Assembly: GCF_900217235.1 (NCBI RefSeq)
Contig: NZ_LT907975.1
Location: forward strand, 124,001-188,000
Source: Pseudodesulfovibrio profundus
Lineage (GTDB): Bacteria; Desulfobacterota; Desulfovibrionia; Desulfovibrionales; Desulfovibrionaceae
Length of the DNA: 64,000 nt
Reading direction: 5' to 3'
Under the pieces are notes generated by a model. The model did not search any database. It saw only the letters and a program-made list of their open reading frames with translations, and had not been told where the DNA came from. A program made the position numbers and the translations under genes. Below, in pieces: positions 53,272 through 61,753 of the stretch; position 1 is the first letter of the stretch, and each line of letters starts with the position of its first letter.

Positions 53272-53949
53272 TTATATAGCCGGTTTTTTGGCGCACAAGC
53301 CGCAGGTTTTACAATCGTGAACAGGGCCTTCTACTGCATCAAGGCCGCGTGTTTTACGTTGCCAGTTTGTGAATGCATTCATACCCGCCAGCATCAAACC
53401 AAGACAGACAAAAGCCCCGGGCGCTTCAACCATGAAGGAGAACGGCTCGAACCATCCTCCCATGACTTCAAGGCCAAACCATGTTCCATATCCGAAGAGT
53501 TCACGAATGGAGCCGAGCAGTGTCAGAGAAATGGTGAAACCTATGCCCATACCCAGTCCATCGGCTACCGCCAGGTAGACAGGGTTTTTAGAGGCAAAAG
53601 CCTCGGCTCGACCAAGTATGATGCAGTTAACGACAATCAGCGGAACGAAAATACCGAGCTGTTGATACAGCGGATAGGCGTAAGCTTGCATAAGGAGTTC
53701 GACGCAAACGACAAGGGAGGCTGCTACAACGATAAAGCAGGCGATACGGACTTTTGCCGGGATGAGATTACGTAGCAGCGAGACCAGTAGATTGGAAAAT
53801 GTCAGGACGAAAATGACGGCCATCCCCATGCCAAAACCATTATACGCGGTTTTCGTTACAGCCAGTACCGGACACAGGCCAAGTACTACCTTGAATGGCG
53901 GCAGATCGGTCCACAATCCTTTGGAGAACTCTTTCCACAATAAACTCAT
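53272..53949 (-). CDS. rnfE: Rnf complex membrane subunit E
   Basis: A 225-residue six-span partner of RnfA: LGLCPVLAVTKTA and NCIILGRAEAFA are the paired half-sites carrying the conserved cysteines. The C-terminus adds a short soluble tail ending in CKTCGLCAKKPAI (three Cys), unlike most RnfE proteins. The ribosome site GAGGG precedes the ATG. Confidence 0.93.
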   Translation of the reverse strand: MSLLWKEFSKGLWTDLPPFKVVLGLCPVLAVTKTAYNGFGMGMAVIFVLTFSNLLVSLLRNLIPAKVRIACFIVVAASLVVCVELLMQAYAYPLYQQLGIFVPLIVVNCIILGRAEAFASKNPVYLAVADGLGMGIGFTISLTLLGSIRELFGYGTWFGLEVMGGWFEPFSFMVEAPGAFVCLGLMLAGMNAFTNWQRKTRGLDAVEGPVHDCKTCGLCAKKPAI

Positions 53950-53958
53950 ATCTTACCC

Positions 53959-54537
53959 TCAAGATCCCCAGGCTGTGGGAATATCTTCCTTCAATTGATT
54001 GAAAATCGTTATGGCTTCATTGACTGCGGAGATTGTTGCAGTCGATGTAATCGTGGCTCCGGCAATAGCTTGTATCTGACCACCATTTCGAGCCAATGCG
54101 ATAGAGTCAGTGGAGTGTTGCTGGAACTGGTCACGAAATTCTGCTTCAGATGCACGAGCGCCCAGGCCAGGGGTTTCCTTCATGGTTGTAATGCCTATCC
54201 CTGATATGCGTGAACCATCTATTGATATGCCCACCATGACGCCGACGGGGCCGCCGTACCCTGTACCGAAACGCTCAAAGGCGACACCGGTCAACTTGCC
54301 ATTGCTCATGGCCGGGAAAACCGTGATTGGGCCATCTGCCAGATCAAAGGTTTTACGGTCTTTTACCGGATTATTGTCATATTCCGTGAAAACCTGGCTG
54401 ATTGCCGGCCCTTGAACATAGGTCAGCACCTGTTCTTCGATCTTTTCCTTGGTTGCCTCTCGAACCGTCGCAAGGGTCAGGCCAGACAAGCCGCAAATGA
54501 GCGACAGTACGAGAACCATCTTCAGCATTTCTCGCAT
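53959..54537 (-). CDS. rnfG: Rnf complex subunit G (covalent FMN)
   Basis: A 192-residue protein with an N-terminal span and an FMN-binding domain. The flavin-attachment motif reads AGATITST (about residues 158-165), matching S/TGATxxS/T. ApbE would add the FMN, but no apbE gene lies in this window. The start overlaps rnfD by 16 bases; GGAGG is 9-10 bases upstream inside rnfD. Confidence 0.93.
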   Translation of the reverse strand: MREMLKMVLVLSLICGLSGLTLATVREATKEKIEEQVLTYVQGPAISQVFTEYDNNPVKDRKTFDLADGPITVFPAMSNGKLTGVAFERFGTGYGGPVGVMVGISIDGSRISGIGITTMKETPGLGARASEAEFRDQFQQHSTDSIALARNGGQIQAIAGATITSTATISAVNEAITIFNQLKEDIPTAWGS

Positions 54538-55526
54538 ATTTCATCATCCTCCGGCTCTTGTGTCAGTTGGTAAGGTCCGCCAAATGGTTTGGGACGGATA
54601 CGATCAAGCAGCGGTGTAAACAGGTTGGCAAAAAGAATGGCAAACGGAACACCGTCGGGGTAAATGCCGTATACTCGAATGATGATAACCATCGCGCCGC
54701 CCATCAGCCCATAAATCAGTGACGGGATTCTTCCTGTTGGTGAGGAGGCCGGTTCGGTCATGAGGAAGAATGCACCGAACAGCGTTCCGCCAGTCATCAA
54801 GTGGAAGAGTGGGGAGGCATAGGTAACCGGATCTATCATCTGGAAAATCCATGCTGTCAGGGCGACACCACCGAGGAAGGCCATGGGGATTTCCCAACCT
54901 ATGTGACGCCTGACCAGCAGGAATGCTGCACCAAGAAGTAAGGCAGCAAGCTGAACCTCGCCAAGCCCTCCCAGTTGCTTACCTGAAAGCATAGCCATGT
55001 AGTCGATTGATTGAATGGATTCCAAACCGAAGTATTTCAAATCCTGAAGAGGGGCAGGGAGGTTGGACATAAGCATGGTTGCATTGGTGTCCATGAAACT
55101 TCCCCATGAGATACGGCAAGTTGCCCAACCGACAAGTGGAGCGCACAATGGGTTGGCTCCGAGTCCGCCAAAAATCATTTTCCCCAGAATGATTGATGAT
55201 GCCGATCCGAGTGTGACCAGCCACCACGGTGCCGATGCTGGCAGTAAAAAGGCAAAAAGCAAGCCTGTATGGACGGCACTGAGATTGTCTATGGATTGTT
55301 CTGTCTTGGTGAATTTGTTGCACATCGCTTCACAGAGAACCGCAACCGCACAGGATAAAGCCATGACTCGCATGGCCCCAACGCCAAAGCCGACCATTGC
55401 CATGATAGCCGCAGGCAGCATGGCGATTAGTGTTTCTCTTATGTAGCCGTTAATGGTTCGCCCACAGTGAGCGTACGGGGCAACGGTAACCGTCAGTATT
55501 GGCTGAAATGGTAGGATTATTTTCAT
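54522..55526 (-). CDS. rnfD: Rnf complex membrane subunit D
   Basis: A 334-residue membrane protein with ~9 spans. The SAVHTGLLFAFLLP and FFLMTEPASSPTGR segments identify RnfD. The expected flavin-attachment S/TGAT(P) motif in the central loop is not seen; that loop reads SIDYMAMLSGKQLGGLGE. Its start overlaps rnfC by 4 bases. Confidence 0.9.
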   Translation of the reverse strand: MKIILPFQPILTVTVAPYAHCGRTINGYIRETLIAMLPAAIMAMVGFGVGAMRVMALSCAVAVLCEAMCNKFTKTEQSIDNLSAVHTGLLFAFLLPASAPWWLVTLGSASSIILGKMIFGGLGANPLCAPLVGWATCRISWGSFMDTNATMLMSNLPAPLQDLKYFGLESIQSIDYMAMLSGKQLGGLGEVQLAALLLGAAFLLVRRHIGWEIPMAFLGGVALTAWIFQMIDPVTYASPLFHLMTGGTLFGAFFLMTEPASSPTGRIPSLIYGLMGGAMVIIIRVYGIYPDGVPFAILFANLFTPLLDRIRPKPFGGPYQLTQEPEDDEICEKC

Positions 55527-56695
55527 TGGCCTTCTCCTTCCAGCGTGCTTGAGGCGGTTCTGAGAAGGGCAATTTCATACTTTGCCAGCTTTATATACTG
55601 CAGCAACGGACGTTGGGCTTTGCACCAATATCCGCAAATGCCACATTCAATACATGAGTGAATGTGATAATCCTCCGCTCGTTCAAAGTGCTTGAATTCC
55701 GCACATCTGCTTATGAGGCCGGGCATGATGCGGGCCGGACAATGGCGTTCGCATTCTCCACAACCGAGGCAGAAGTTGTCAGTGGGGGATAGCCCCTCGT
55801 CATGTCGAAGGATAATCATGCCGGTCGTATATTTATCGACCCCCTGATCTATGTTGAGCGCTGCTACGCCGCGCATCAGGCCTCCGAATATGACGCGATC
55901 CCCAGGCTGGACAGTTACCCCTGCTTCTTGGGCCAGGTGCCGAATCTGAGTGCCGATCTTGATCAAATGGTTGTCCTTGCCGATTGTCATGATTGTTTCA
56001 GTGAGAGGGCGCTTCGTTTCCATCACTTTCCCGATGTAGTAGAGATCGCGAATAGAAAGAATTGTGGCGTCTTTCGGGCGTGTCCCCAAGAGTGTCTCTT
56101 CTCCGGTGGTGGCCTTGATGACAAGTTGATCTATGCCATTAGGGTACACTGGTGGAACTTGAAGAATGGAACAATTGGGAAAAGCATTGGTCCTGTTGCC
56201 CTTGGCTACCACCAGGTGGAGCTTGGAAGGGTTGACGATCCGCTGCACTGCGTCGAGTCCCAGTTCGACGATATGTCTATAGTCCTGAATAAGGGGTTCA
56301 TAAATGGAAATTCCTGGCTCTGGCGGGACGGCATTAATGATTAACTGCGAGGCGCGAACCAACTGATACGTGTTGATGCCAAGTCCACGAAGCCATTCTC
56401 TGAGGGCTTTCCCTCCGCTTGGAGGAGCAGAGTCCGGGGTGTTTTGCCCGGTACCCGATCGGCGAACTACGATGGCGTCAACTGTTATATCCTCTATTTT
56501 CCCGGCAGCAGGGGAGTGAACATCTCCGACTCCGGGTCGCGTTGCCTCTGCAATTTTTTCATCCGCGAGTACTTCATCTCCTTCAGACACAATGGATTTA
56601 TGTGTCGGCGTAGGAATGCTGAAAGTCTCCGGAGCATTTAATGTGACTAATGGACCGGTTTCTCCGGTAAGCAGGCTGAAGCTAAATGTTGTCAT
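55523..56695 (-). CDS. rnfC: Rnf complex peripheral subunit C, shortened
   Basis: A 390-residue RnfC. The N-terminal biotinyl-like segment and the two 4Fe-4S motifs are kept (C309, C312, C315, C319 and C348, C351, C354, C358). Where canonical RnfC has a glycine-rich FMN/NADH segment (GMGGAxFP and NGAECEPY), this protein reads LRGLGINTYQLVRA then NAVPPEPGIS. The nucleotide/flavin site therefore seems lost. The stop overlaps the rnfD start by 4 bases. Confidence 0.9.
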   Translation of the reverse strand: MTTFSFSLLTGETGPLVTLNAPETFSIPTPTHKSIVSEGDEVLADEKIAEATRPGVGDVHSPAAGKIEDITVDAIVVRRSGTGQNTPDSAPPSGGKALREWLRGLGINTYQLVRASQLIINAVPPEPGISIYEPLIQDYRHIVELGLDAVQRIVNPSKLHLVVAKGNRTNAFPNCSILQVPPVYPNGIDQLVIKATTGEETLLGTRPKDATILSIRDLYYIGKVMETKRPLTETIMTIGKDNHLIKIGTQIRHLAQEAGVTVQPGDRVIFGGLMRGVAALNIDQGVDKYTTGMIILRHDEGLSPTDNFCLGCGECERHCPARIMPGLISRCAEFKHFERAEDYHIHSCIECGICGYWCKAQRPLLQYIKLAKYEIALLRTASSTLEGEGQ

Positions 56696-56708
56696 GGGTT
56701 ATCAATCC

Positions 56709-57455
56709 CTAGTTCATGTGGCATTTGTCGCAGTTTTCGTCACCGTAGGGGCCAGCATCCATGGTTTCGTGACATCCTCTGCACTGACCGTGGAAAGCAA
56801 CTGTCGTGGTGGGGATAAGTTGGTCGATGCTTTCCTCATGACAGCTTGAGCACGCTTCTTGATCGGCAGTTTTCTGTTCTTTTTGCTCGTTGCGAACATG
56901 GCAGTAGCCACATCCTTCGACGCCCTGATCGAACATGTCATCGTGACAACTTGCGCAACGTGTGTGGTTTGCAACCTTCAGGCTGGGGATGTCGTCTTTC
57001 CCTTCTTTCTGGTGGCAGTTTGAGCATGCCTGTGGCTCTGGCTCAATGGATTCATCGTGATGGCATGATTGACAGTCACTGTCTGCATAATCGAGGGCGT
57101 GGTCGTCATGAGTAAATCTGTCGATGTTGGAATCTGCATGGTGGCAACTTGCACACTGTTTGTCATCGAACTGCGTGGGGTGTTCGATGATGAAAGTCTC
57201 GTCAAACGTTTTTACGTGGCAGCTTTTACAAGCAATCGGATCGTCATCTTTTAAGGTCGTATGATGACATGTGACACATTGGTCATCTTGAATGGAAATA
57301 TGGGTTTCGTGGGTGAATATTACATTTCCTCCTTTATTGGGAAGGAGGATACGCACGGGTTGCGCAGAACTCTCCAGAGGAATCAGGTATCCGGCAATCG
57401 CAGTGATCAGCAATATTCCAGTCAGTATGGCAATGGGAAAGTAACGTCTGTGCAA
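56709..57455 (-). CDS. Decaheme cytochrome c, first gene of the rnf operon
   Basis: A 248-residue exported or membrane-anchored cytochrome. An N-terminal span (~6-24) precedes ten CxxCH haem sites (the first CVTCHH, the last CDKCHMN). It belongs with the multihaem cytochrome found at the head of desulfovibrio rnf operons and probably links Rnf to the periplasmic cytochrome c3 pool. The start is the TTG at 57455 with GAGG 8 bases upstream; the nearby ATG is out of frame. It lies 13 bases upstream of rnfC. Confidence 0.9.
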   Translation of the reverse strand: MHRRYFPIAILTGILLITAIAGYLIPLESSAQPVRILLPNKGGNVIFTHETHISIQDDQCVTCHHTTLKDDDPIACKSCHVKTFDETFIIEHPTQFDDKQCASCHHADSNIDRFTHDDHALDYADSDCQSCHHDESIEPEPQACSNCHQKEGKDDIPSLKVANHTRCASCHDDMFDQGVEGCGYCHVRNEQKEQKTADQEACSSCHEESIDQLIPTTTVAFHGQCRGCHETMDAGPYGDENCDKCHMN

Positions 57456-57795
57456 TTATCAAACCTCATATTTTTTTGGTATTGTTGTCTTGTAGCTGAA
57501 AAAACAGGGTTTCGTCCATATCAAAGTACAATTGCCTGCTTCTTCACGAGAATAACGTCTGAGAGAGGTTGAAACGTGTAATGTTGGATAGGTATGTCGG
57601 GGCTGCGCCCCTCACCTTTTTGCTGGTAGAAAATATGGTGTGATAGATAGTCGAAATGAGAGAGGTGAGTGACGGCTAGGAAGGATGATGGCGAGTCAGT
57701 GGAGACTTCTCGATTGCTGCTATCGAGGGAAATTCTTACAAGAAGCCTTGGTCTATTGCTTGCTTTGAAGACAAAACAATATCCCGATGCCGGGA
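57456..57795. other. Intergenic region upstream of the rnf operon
   Basis: About 340 bases without a convincing gene. It must hold the rnf promoter (minus strand). I see no clean -35/-10 pair or riboswitch. A 6-bp hairpin with 4-base loop (57781-57796) directly follows the stop of the next minus-strand gene and may be its weak terminator. Confidence 0.4.
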
Positions 57796-58092
57796 TTATT
57801 TTCCGAAGACAACTTTCCAGCCGAGTGCCGTTCCAAAGAAGAAAACACCAAGCCACCATAGGGCAATTGAAAGTTCTGTCGTGGAAAGTATGTAAATGGT
57901 TTTGACGGCCAGATCGACTGGGAGGTTTTGAAGAATGGACAGTAGGTCGAATCCCAGAAGATTATTGGATACTGACATAAGTGTCAGCGATGGCCAGGAG
58001 GCATTCAAGGCCCACGAGAGGCCCTGGTAGACCAGTGTCAAAATGCAGGCGAGCCAAGCCCCGATGCCGAGTGTTCTCAATGTTGCAAGCAT
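57796..58092 (-). CDS. Small membrane protein, two or three spans
   Basis: A 98-residue protein with hydrophobic stretches at about 6-26, 35-52 and 65-90. No family recognised. The ATG at 58092 has GGAG 5 bases upstream. It is divergent from the PilZ gene and upstream of, but on the same strand as, the rnf operon. Confidence 0.6.
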   Translation of the reverse strand: MLATLRTLGIGAWLACILTLVYQGLSWALNASWPSLTLMSVSNNLLGFDLLSILQNLPVDLAVKTIYILSTTELSIALWWLGVFFFGTALGWKVVFGK

Positions 58093-58179
58093 GTTTACTC
58101 CATGTGTATCGCGAAGGACCATATATAATTGCTGGTACCATGACCATGGGATATTTTACGAAAAAAAGGAGAAACTGCT

Positions 58180-58806
58180 TTGGAAACCATCTGTGTTGGG
58201 GACAAGGTGTTGATGGAGTTTTCGACCTTCGGGGATCGGTTCGTGAGTGTTGTGGCCGATATTACGAAGGATGAAAACTATATGGTGTACTCGCCGGTTC
58301 CCGAGGTGGTTTTAGAGCGTTTGAAAACCGATCCGAATGTTCTCGTCAGGTATGCATTCGAAGGGCGGTTGCGCGGGTTCAAGACTCGTGTGCTCAACAA
58401 AGTGTCTTCCGCTACAATGCTTATGGAGTTGCAGAAGCCCCGAAAAACATTTGATGCCGAAGAGCGTCGAGAACCTCGGTGCAAGTGTTCTTTTCCGGCC
58501 ATAGTGATTGATGGTGACAAACAACTTGATGGAGTCATGGAAGATGTGTCGGCGAGCTGCACTAAGATTCGTTTGATGACAGGTGGCGGGATTCCATTTG
58601 TTCCAGGAGCTGAAAACGAAGTCTTGCTCCGATTTTTCCCTTTTGGCTCAAAGGGGTATGAAATTCGTTGCCGCGTGGTTCAGACCTTTATGAAGCTTGG
58701 ATTTGAATATGCGGTACTGGAATTCAAAAATGAAGAGGGGGACGCACACAGAAGCATCATGGAATTTGTTGAAGCCCAAGTCTGCTGTGGCATCCCCCGC
58801 ATTTAG
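58180..58806 (+). CDS. YcgR-like PilZ domain protein
   Basis: A 208-residue protein: an N-terminal YcgR-N-type beta domain (~1-95) followed by a C-terminal PilZ domain (~98-205). The RREPRCKC region supplies the Arg pair. The second motif reads D-V-S-A-S-C instead of D-x-S-x-x-G, so c-di-GMP binding may be altered. YcgR proteins brake flagella. The start is the TTG at 58180 with AAGGAG 7 bases upstream. Confidence 0.8.
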   Translation: METICVGDKVLMEFSTFGDRFVSVVADITKDENYMVYSPVPEVVLERLKTDPNVLVRYAFEGRLRGFKTRVLNKVSSATMLMELQKPRKTFDAEERREPRCKCSFPAIVIDGDKQLDGVMEDVSASCTKIRLMTGGGIPFVPGAENEVLLRFFPFGSKGYEIRCRVVQTFMKLGFEYAVLEFKNEEGDAHRSIMEFVEAQVCCGIPRI

Positions 58807-58813
58807 CATCTGT

Positions 58814-59719
58814 TTACAGTTCAAGCTTTTTTGCGAATCCGGCAGCTTCGATGCCTGCCACACAACCTTCTCCCACCGCTTTGGCCATCTGCAGGGGAGG
58901 GCCGCAAATGTCGCCCGCAGCGTATATGCCTTCGACGTTTGTTCGTTGCTTTTTGTCGGTTTCAATATACTTCATCGATTCATCCAGTTGAACACCGAGG
59001 CTTGCGGTTAATTCGAGAACGCCCTTGGCCCCCAGTTCAATGAAGACACCGGAGACACTTTGTGTCGTTCCGTCGCTGAGTTTGACCGCTTCAACAGCGT
59101 CGGTTCCTTCAATGGATTCTATCGTAACTCCTTCATGGACGTTAACTCCCGAGGTTTTGAGCTGTTCCGACAGGCCGTCGGCAATGTCCAGCTCTTCGCA
59201 GTAGAGGTGAACCTCACTGGCGAAGTTGGTGAGGGAAACAGCTCCTCCTGCGGCCGCGCTACGGCATCCGGCAACAGCTACCACTTCATCTCGGTAGAAT
59301 CCTGCGTCACAATCGACGCAGTAGCTGACGCCTTTACCCAGCAACTCCTTTTCACCAGGCACTTTCAGCTTGTTTCGGCTGGAGCCTGTAGCAAGAATGA
59401 CCGTCTTGGCAAGGACTGATTCGCCGGATTCCAGGTCGAGCTTGAAGAGCTTTCCATCGGGGTTAATGGACAGAACGTCTTCATCCCGAAACTCTGCTCC
59501 AAAGCTAATAGCCTGCTCGCGTCCTGTATTGAGAATATCTTCTCCTGAGATCTTGAACTGGCAGCAGTAGTTTTCAACATGAGCCCAATAGAGGCTGCTG
59601 TTGTCCATGCGTCCAAGCATGAGCGTTTTGGCTTTCTTTCTGGCTGCATGAATGGCCGCCTGTAATCCGCCGGGGCCGGCTCCAAGAATTATGACGTCAT
59701 ATGGATCAGATTGGAACAT
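58814..59719 (-). CDS. Thioredoxin reductase-like flavoprotein, atypical
   Basis: A 301-residue FAD protein of the thioredoxin reductase fold. The FAD loop is GAGPGG (13-18), the redox pair is C134-V-D-C137, and the C-terminal AAGDICGPPLQM binds FAD. The NADPH domain has AGCRSAAAGG (about 150-159) instead of GxGxSA, and the usual HRRxxxR is LYCEELD. It therefore probably does not use NADPH; ferredoxin or another donor is possible. Confidence 0.8.
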   Translation of the reverse strand: MFQSDPYDVIILGAGPGGLQAAIHAARKKAKTLMLGRMDNSSLYWAHVENYCCQFKISGEDILNTGREQAISFGAEFRDEDVLSINPDGKLFKLDLESGESVLAKTVILATGSSRNKLKVPGEKELLGKGVSYCVDCDAGFYRDEVVAVAGCRSAAAGGAVSLTNFASEVHLYCEELDIADGLSEQLKTSGVNVHEGVTIESIEGTDAVEAVKLSDGTTQSVSGVFIELGAKGVLELTASLGVQLDESMKYIETDKKQRTNVEGIYAAGDICGPPLQMAKAVGEGCVAGIEAAGFAKKLEL

Positions 59720-59793
59720 GTAATCCTCCGATTCGCTGGTGAGTTAGTAATGATAAAAGTATAACCATTACTTAACCAAAGTACAGACGAAAA

Positions 59794-60576
59794 CTAGAGG
59801 AAGGGGATGCGTAGCATTGAGAAGAGACCGTGGTATCGAGAGTCCCTGAAAATATTCAATCCAATCTTCATACCCGTATGACCTTCTGCGGGCTGGGCTG
59901 TGTAGGTTTTGAACATCCTGTCCCACCATGGAAAGCAGAAACCGTAATTGGTGTTGTACTCCCGTCTGTGCGTTGAGTGGTGAACACGGTGCATGTCGGG
60001 AGTAACCAGGAACTGTCTCAAGGTTGCATCAGTTCTTATGGGAATGAATACATTTGCATGGTTAAACATTGCAGATCCATTCAGCAGTACCTCGAATGTC
60101 AGAACCGCACTGGCAGGCGGCCCGAGGACGAGGATGGACACCAGTTTAATGACCATGGACAAGAAGATTTCGATAGGGTGAAAGCGTATGCCCGTACTGG
60201 CATCTATATTAATATCAGCATGGTGCATGCGGTGAAGTCGCCAAAGAATCGGGTAATAATGGAACGCTACGTGTTGCCCATAAATCAGCATGTCCAGAAT
60301 CAGTACGGACAGAATAAATGCGAACCAATAAGGTACTTCTAGTATATTGAGGAGTCCCCAGCCCTGCTCGGTGCAGTACAGGGCCAATACTGTGGGAACC
60401 AAGGGAAGCAGAAGGCGAACAAGACCTGCTGATACGAATGAGATGCCGACATTGGAAAACCACCGTTTTGCCTTGGGCGCATCAAGTACGCGCCGGGGCC
60501 ACAGTGTTTCAGCGACACCCATGGCGATCAGAATAATGAAAAACGCGCCGAGGCGAATGTATGGTTCGTATGCCAT
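59794..60576 (-). CDS. Fatty acid hydroxylase/sterol desaturase-family protein
   Basis: A 260-residue membrane protein with four or five spans and the di-iron histidine clusters HVAFHYY, HRMHH and HRVHHSTH. Family members hydroxylate or desaturate lipids with O2. An oxygen-dependent enzyme is unexpected in a presumed anaerobe, though the family is widespread. It lies 16 bases upstream of nothing cotranscribed except the REC-TPR gene behind it. Confidence 0.85.
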   Translation of the reverse strand: MAYEPYIRLGAFFIILIAMGVAETLWPRRVLDAPKAKRWFSNVGISFVSAGLVRLLLPLVPTVLALYCTEQGWGLLNILEVPYWFAFILSVLILDMLIYGQHVAFHYYPILWRLHRMHHADINIDASTGIRFHPIEIFLSMVIKLVSILVLGPPASAVLTFEVLLNGSAMFNHANVFIPIRTDATLRQFLVTPDMHRVHHSTHRREYNTNYGFCFPWWDRMFKTYTAQPAEGHTGMKIGLNIFRDSRYHGLFSMLRIPFL

Positions 60577-60592
60577 GGAGCTGTAGCGCTTA

Positions 60593-61705
60593 TTAAGGGT
60601 CGAGGTCCTTGGCAGACTCTCGGGTTCCTTCGGGTATGGGGCGTGCTCTGCCGACTTTCCCTTTGACCGGAACCCATGGTTTGCCGTGGATTCGCTGATA
60701 CAACTTGTTGGCTTCCCTGAACTCGGGGTTCATTTTCAATGACATGATGACATCTTTGGATGCCTGTTCCAATTGCCCCATGAAATAGAGAGCCTTGGCC
60801 ATGTTGAAATAAATATTCTCATCATTGGGCGTTAGTTCCAGTGCCTGTCGGTAGGCATGGATGGCCCCGGGATAGTCGCCTTGTTTGCGGAGATTGACAC
60901 CCAACGTGTTGAATGGGTTGGGGGTGTCAGCTTCATATTTGAGAATCTCGATGAAAAGTTCTTTGGTCTCCTCAAGGCGATCAAACTGTGCATGTACTTC
61001 GGCAGCTTTTTTGAGGAACTTCTTGTATGCTTCAAGATCTTTTTTCCCTTTATAAGCATCAGCCAGCCCTTTGTATGCCTCGGCAAAAAGATCGTTGATT
61101 TTGACGGCTTTCTTGAAAGATACGATTGCTTTGCCATACTTGCTCTGTACAAGAAATTGACAACCCATGTCGTAATACTTTTGCGCTTCATCCTGATAGG
61201 AGATGAGTTCTTCGAACGCCTCGATGGCATCGTCGAAGTCGCCGCGCTCCACCATTGCCTTGGCTTCCTGCAGTTCCATTTCTTCGATTTCAGGGTAGCT
61301 GTCGAGCTGGTCCGCAAGGATGAGGTACTTTTCAAAGGTTTCTAAGGAGTAGGGTCTGAGAATGTACCCTATGCATCCGGCAGCAATGGAATCCAGGACA
61401 TATTCCTTTCTGTTCTCCAAAGTCACCATGATAATGGGGAGAGGACGCCCTGACATGTTTTTGTTGATGATCTGGGCGAATTTAATGCCGGTCATGTCTT
61501 TCAAGGTGGAATCGCACAAAACAAGATCGACGTCGTTGTCGCACAGGTAATCAATGGCTTTGGCTCCAGAAGAAAACAATTCGACCTTCTGGGTGCCGAA
61601 TGTTTTTATGGTAGCCAAGTCCCGTTTGGCATGCACTTCAACGTCACTGATGATGACGACTTTTTGGTATCTACCGAAGGCTTTGCTGTTTTTCTTTTGG
61701 ACCAT
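60593..61705 (-). CDS. Response-regulator receiver plus TPR protein
   Basis: A 370-residue protein: a REC domain (~14-130) with phospho-acceptor D65 and T95, then TPR repeats (~145-345) and a basic tail. The conserved Lys of the active site is Arg here (R117 in ILRPYS), and the N-terminal acid pair is reduced to Ser-Asp. It has no DNA-binding domain, so it probably acts through protein contacts. It directly precedes the fatty acid hydroxylase gene by 16 bases. Confidence 0.85.
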   Translation of the reverse strand: MVQKKNSKAFGRYQKVVIISDVEVHAKRDLATIKTFGTQKVELFSSGAKAIDYLCDNDVDLVLCDSTLKDMTGIKFAQIINKNMSGRPLPIIMVTLENRKEYVLDSIAAGCIGYILRPYSLETFEKYLILADQLDSYPEIEEMELQEAKAMVERGDFDDAIEAFEELISYQDEAQKYYDMGCQFLVQSKYGKAIVSFKKAVKINDLFAEAYKGLADAYKGKKDLEAYKKFLKKAAEVHAQFDRLEETKELFIEILKYEADTPNPFNTLGVNLRKQGDYPGAIHAYRQALELTPNDENIYFNMAKALYFMGQLEQASKDVIMSLKMNPEFREANKLYQRIHGKPWVPVKGKVGRARPIPEGTRESAKDLDP

Positions 61706-61753
61706 GCAGATGGTATCTCCCTGATCTTTTTCTAATATGTTGCAGGGATTAGA

